Source: Nitrospinota bacterium
GTDB lineage: Bacteria; UBA8248
Reading direction: 5' to 3'
NCBI GenBank assembly: GCA_003506735.1
Contig: DNYS01000181.1
Location: 6,862-17,082, forward strand
Length of the DNA: 10,221 bases
Of this stretch, positions 7,901 to 10,221 are shown piece by piece. The number at the start of each line of letters is the position of its first letter. The first letter of the stretch is position 1. Under the pieces are notes generated by a model. That model was not told the origin of the DNA. It searched no databases and worked only from the letters and a program-made list of their open reading frames with translations. Made by a program: the position numbers and the translations under genes.

Positions 7901-8487
7901 AAGATGGAAGCGCCGATGGTGGCGACCCAGAAGTAGAGCAGGTTCGCCACGCTCCCCATGACGTAGACGAGGAGCGGGATGGAGAAGCCGCCGACGATCC
8001 CCCCGTAGCGCCCGCCGGTCAGGATAATGGGCACGAGCCGCTTCGCTTGGAGCACGTCGAGGTAGAGGCCGTAGAAGGCGCGGAAATTGTTCGGAATCAT
8101 GTTCGTGAACATGACGAACAGGGTGTGCAGAAAGGGCAGGGCGATAGGTATTCCCCACGCCTGGAAGTCGGCCGTTATGGCGAGCCGAATAACCAGGATC
8201 AGGCCGATAAAAAATGCGAAAACCGCCTTGAACATCGAGGGAATCGATAGCTTGTCCGTAAAAGAGGTGTAAACGATGCTGACCACGATGATGACCAGCG
8301 CGTTGAAGATATACATGTAGGGAAGAAAGCCGGGTCCCACCTTCGGATGGGAGAGAAACAGGGCCTCGGAGACGGAGAGGCCGATGGAAAACTGGAGCCC
8401 GATCAGGAAATAGAAAAAGAAAAATGCGGCGAAGACGAGAAATTCTTCCTCGCGAACGTTGAACAGGCGTTTGATGAGTTTAGACAT
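4999..8487 (-). CDS. MFS/NTT-like membrane transporter fused to HEAT repeats and a C-terminal cyclic-nucleotide-binding domain
   Basis: A 1162-residue three-part protein from the ATG at 8487. Residues about 15-425 form a roughly twelve-TM MFS-like domain with a basic central loop (about 212-231), resembling the ADP/ATP (NTT/Tlc) translocase superfamily, including an RNPINALLYNALP-type stretch near 350-362. Residues about 455-985 are alpha-helical HEAT-type repeats (at least eight units, such as SPEVRARAVQLL, EPDLAVREAAMESV and DPDSWVRHEAVSTL). Residues about 1020-1145 are a cNMP-binding domain with cassette FGEIAL...RSAGARA holding the expected Glu (1095), Arg (1104) and Ser (1105). The frame stays open to a GTG at 8562, but that adds 25 unlikely residues (MPARVAGGG...) crossing an intergenic hairpin, so ATG 8487 is preferred. 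No clear Shine-Dalgarno sequence is seen. HEAT- and cNMP-fused NTT relatives are known to me from free-living bacteria; the substrate is unknown and need not be a nucleotide. Confidence 0.88.
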   Translation of the reverse strand: MSKLIKRLFNVREEEFLVFAAFFFFYFLIGLQFSIGLSVSEALFLSHPKVGPGFLPYMYIFNALVIIVVSIVYTSFTDKLSIPSMFKAVFAFFIGLILVIRLAITADFQAWGIPIALPFLHTLFVMFTNMIPNNFRAFYGLYLDVLQAKRLVPIILTGGRYGGIVGGFSIPLLVYVMGSVANLLYFWVATIGASIFFIAAIQIRLFDQLIEKPDAPKKRATAKGAAKSKSGFSLMKANRYVAAFSLFSFLIILMRSFQDFQYSIIFREVFQDKAQLASFLGLFTGIGSAVALMIQTFITPRLIRRMGLGTANLLYPLTSLVGLGAMIISPSFYSAIFLRFNNKNLQESIRNPINALLYNALPTNIRSRVGAFVAGQVVAIASILSGVILLIIKPTGLALFPLSPRWVAAITFIIAAGYFATGFFLRSEYTAALRKMLEERNLGLFQFAQMGFGDIDEDSMAILVKNLQEGDDELCVYAAGMLADTGKADAVKVILEEIPRRTGSCLCNLIRLLAKTPDVAENARVREIWRQMLNAEDDECRRATMDAISEAGVADDYVEMIQESLKHESPEVRARAVQLLVHSDDLFYLASGLQTLHTMLEEGNREEKICALRCIGELENSRFVRRVVPFLSEPDLAVREAAMESVERLLQGHFQDDERLDEIIATALEDSHPSLRRRGVRLLGNRGSHADFDRLVASLTDPDSWVRHEAVSTLKEIKRRGALSIEGGALLGFLSRWLVPPKNGGAQYVSNDELIEGLTAFSLEHLIGIYEIINHLHTIELRGTNESLVMLRRTLNDRVMGDQALILNLLGVIGDEKTVDTVSQSLAHGERTSRAIAIEALSNVPAVGDIRQLILMLEPLLLGGTTAEKLAEGRKKWDLPPAEFGDVLQNYMGSINPWLRAVAVDAAGHMLTEEQSLLLAGEGSIGENRKAWMERIRVMTEDEDVYVREAAVSALAPLETLGDSPPEWLAAASRDPDERVKKQARRATVRQEASRAEGPPPSREASGVDMLTTIEKALFLRGVTLFESMTAEQLKILSDISSEIHFPSGKVLFEEGDPCDYLYVIVDGDVEIVKDPGKPTEQILATLAPPASFGEIALFGDEGRSAGARAGTDITLLGIEKDPFLGLIHEHAAISIAIIYELSSIVRNQDQTRTVPTLKVED

Positions 8488-8513
8488 TCGGACCCATCCG
8501 GCGATCCAATGGA

Positions 8514-8547
8514 GCCGGAGGGATGCGCAAGCAATCCCACCTCCGGC
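8514..8547 (-). other. Intercistronic hairpin between the ATP-grasp and transporter genes
   Basis: On the minus strand the outer arms GCCGGA/TCCGGC and inner arms GGGAT/ATCCC pair, separated by a 3-nt bulge, with a short GC/GC step and a small loop on top. No T-tract follows, so it is not a classical intrinsic terminator. It ends 26 nt before the transporter ATG and could stabilise or partly separate a shared mRNA. Confidence 0.45.
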
Positions 8548-8582
8548 GACGCGTGCTGGCACATCAATTTCAAGAGTCTAGC

Positions 8583-10221
8583 TTATTCGGGCCGGGATTT
8601 CCAAGAATAGTAAGCCAGGGCGTCCTCCACCCACTCGCCCGTATTGGCGCAAAAAGAAGGCCAGCGGCTGTTCGCGCAGTGGCCCCTGACGGGATCCGCG
8701 TTTCCCTCGGGGATGAGCCCGCTCATGGGCGAGATGTCGAATTCCGCCCGCACGGGCATCCGCTCCCGCTCCCCCGGAGGAAGGAACGAGAGGAAACGGT
8801 TGAAGGCGTAAAAGGTTTTTTTGAGCTGCTCGCAAAGCGCATCGGCTCCGCCCGCCAGGTCCGCCAGCTCCGGGATCAGGGGCGCATACCGGTTGAACTC
8901 CATTCCCTCGCCCTCCTGGTTGGCGATGCTGTCCACACCGATGGTGCCGATGGTGTGGCCGGTGAACTCCACCGGGAACAGGCGCGCGTAGAGGGATTCG
9001 ACCCGGGGGCCGCTCCTCCCGATGCGGAGGTGGACGCGGACGCTGAAAAGGCCAAAGTCGATCCAATTGCAAATCAGGGGGAGATAGGGGCGCGCGAAGA
9101 GTTGTTGATAATTTTCGATGGCGCGGGTCAGGCGCTCGCGCGCCCGGCTTCGGGGTTCGGCCGATAGCCGGAGATTCTCTTGGAGGGCGGCGGCGGAGTT
9201 TCTGAGCAGTTTGGCGATATGGCCGGGCTCATCGGCGCCGGTTTCGCCAGGAGCCGCAACGCCGTCGTGCAGGTAGGCCCGCGCGGTGGCCGGGCTGAGC
9301 CGGAAACGGGCGGCCAGCCAGGAGAGCGCGCGGATATGGACGGGGTTATCGGGGTCGAGCGAGAGGGGAAGGGGGGTGGGCCGCTCCGGCGCGATGCCCA
9401 GCCGGCTGAGGTCGGGCAGGGCAAAGCCGTCCGGAAAAATATCGATCCGGAAACACCCGATTCCGCCGCCTCCTTGGCGGGGTTTTACGAAGAAGGTGGT
9501 TTTCCCCCATTTTTCCCGCATCTGCGATGCCGAATCCAGGATGGCGTCGGCGGTGACGTGGGCCACCTGGCTCTCCACGGAGACCGCCTGGTAGCGGGCG
9601 GTCACGAAGTCCGGGTCCGATTTGCCGCCCGTTGAGCCGCCGTTCAGGAATTCATAGGTTTTCTCTTTGTTGGAGAGCGGCCCGTCCGGGGCGGTGAGCG
9701 GCCCGGGCACGACGATCGCCCCCATCTCCACCAGCGCCTCGGATAGGCGGGCGTCGTACAGGGAGCGCTGGGCGGATTGGCTGATCACGAGCGTCCGCCT
9801 CGGGGCCCTGGCCACCCGCGCCATCAGTTCCTCGCGCTTGTTGATCACATGAAAGGGAACCCGGAGCCCGCGGCTCGTCAGGAAGGCCTCGGCGATGCGC
9901 CCCGTTTCGGCCGAAAGGGGAAGGCGGTTCGGGGAGCCGTCGAGGAGAAGTATCTCGCGGGGAACACGCGCTTTTCCCCCGAAGGGTTTCAGGGCGAGCG
10001 CGTTGAATTCACTCTGGCCGGCGGCCCAATCGTTCAGGCGCTCCATCAGGGTGGCGGTGAAATCTCCGGCCGGGGAGTCGAACTCGCGGCTGACCTGAAA
10101 CAGATCCCAGCTGCCCGCGCTGGCGTCGGGCGTCAGGCGGTAGAGCGAATCCTTCCGCTCCAGGGAAAATCCCTCTCCCGGTTCGGGGACGAAGGGGGCG
10201 GCGGGGCGGGGCGGGGGCGGG
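8583..10221 (-). CDS. ATP-grasp-fold protein of unknown substrate, 5' end outside the window
   Basis: The minus-strand frame is open from the right edge to TAA at 8583-8585, 545 residues in view. The first Met is at 10046, but it has no nearby Shine-Dalgarno sequence, and the 58 codons before it read as plausible protein (…LYRLTPDASAGSWDLFQVSREF) after a Pro-rich stretch, so I treat the gene as partial. Counting from that Met: an N-terminal alpha/beta (pre-ATP-grasp-like) region (about 30-120); NKEKT at 126-130; the ATP-binding strand and glycine loop FFVKPRQGGGGIG with K188; a long helical insertion (about 210-320); and the metal-binding end RAEFDIS...PEGN with D437, E447 and N449, spaced as in D-Ala-D-Ala-ligase-like ATP-grasp enzymes. 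Such enzymes join a carboxylate to an amine or thiol through an acyl phosphate. I do not recognise the subfamily. It may share a transcript with the transporter downstream. Confidence 0.68.
   Translation of the reverse strand, partial: PPPPRPAAPFVPEPGEGFSLERKDSLYRLTPDASAGSWDLFQVSREFDSPAGDFTATLMERLNDWAAGQSEFNALALKPFGGKARVPREILLLDGSPNRLPLSAETGRIAEAFLTSRGLRVPFHVINKREELMARVARAPRRTLVISQSAQRSLYDARLSEALVEMGAIVVPGPLTAPDGPLSNKEKTYEFLNGGSTGGKSDPDFVTARYQAVSVESQVAHVTADAILDSASQMREKWGKTTFFVKPRQGGGGIGCFRIDIFPDGFALPDLSRLGIAPERPTPLPLSLDPDNPVHIRALSWLAARFRLSPATARAYLHDGVAAPGETGADEPGHIAKLLRNSAAALQENLRLSAEPRSRARERLTRAIENYQQLFARPYLPLICNWIDFGLFSVRVHLRIGRSGPRVESLYARLFPVEFTGHTIGTIGVDSIANQEGEGMEFNRYAPLIPELADLAGGADALCEQLKKTFYAFNRFLSFLPPGERERMPVRAEFDISPMSGLIPEGNADPVRGHCANSRWPSFCANTGEWVEDALAYYSWKSRPE

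Noticed and set aside
8488..8562. Upstream GTG start giving a 1187-residue transporter fusion
   Set aside because: The 25 added residues look like translated intergenic DNA and span the hairpin; MSKLIKRLFNVREEEF is a natural start just before TM1.
8523..9167. Plus-strand open frame opposite the ATP-grasp gene
   Set aside because: Composition typical of antisense GC-rich coding DNA; the minus frame has the ATP-grasp motifs.
10198..10221. G-rich run at the right edge as a G-quadruplex or repeat
   Set aside because: It lies in the open ATP-grasp frame and codes a Pro-rich stretch; it is cut by the window edge and cannot be judged.

Overview
The window is a GC-rich, gene-dense bacterial segment with five protein genes. 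I see no RNA gene, mobile element or CRISPR array. An octahaem membrane-anchored c-type cytochrome, a K+ channel with a cytosolic RCK domain, and a nucleotide-transporter-like protein fused to HEAT repeats and a cyclic-nucleotide-binding domain suggest a free-living, respiring, probably Gram-negative-type bacterium. It may come from one of the uncultivated relatives of the old Deltaproteobacteria, Nitrospinota, Tectomicrobia or Methylomirabilota. That placement is inference only; no marker gene is present.

Layout. The plus strand (1-1849) carries a two-gene unit: a two-TM, MthK-type K+ channel (90-1169), then an endonuclease V homologue (1166-1849) joined by an ATGA stop/start overlap. The minus strand carries the rest. 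Reading from the right edge it holds a 5'-truncated ATP-grasp protein (10220-8583), the MFS/NTT-like-HEAT-cNMP fusion (8487-4999), and the octahaem cytochrome (4829-1932). The cytochrome has its own near-consensus sigma70 promoter (4886-4914). The two strands converge at 1850-1931, where a GC-rich hairpin followed by eight Us in the minus direction is a good intrinsic terminator for the cytochrome transcript.

How the genes work together. The channel/nuclease pair shows translational coupling but no obvious shared pathway. The ATP-grasp gene and the transporter fusion are co-oriented with 95 nt between them, so they may be co-transcribed, with an intercistronic hairpin in the gap. The cytochrome looks like an independently transcribed electron carrier, with no quinone oxidoreductase or terminal oxidase gene beside it in this window.

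Main points for a second look: (i) an endonuclease V that keeps its four catalytic residues but lacks exactly eight residues between the two GIA copies of the conserved GIAHPR...GIASH segment; (ii) an internal Met start with a good ribosome-binding site at the RCK boundary of the K+ channel, placed as in MthK; (iii) the three-part transporter-HEAT-cNMP protein with an apparently intact cyclic-nucleotide-binding cassette; (iv) an ATP-grasp enzyme of unknown substrate next to it.
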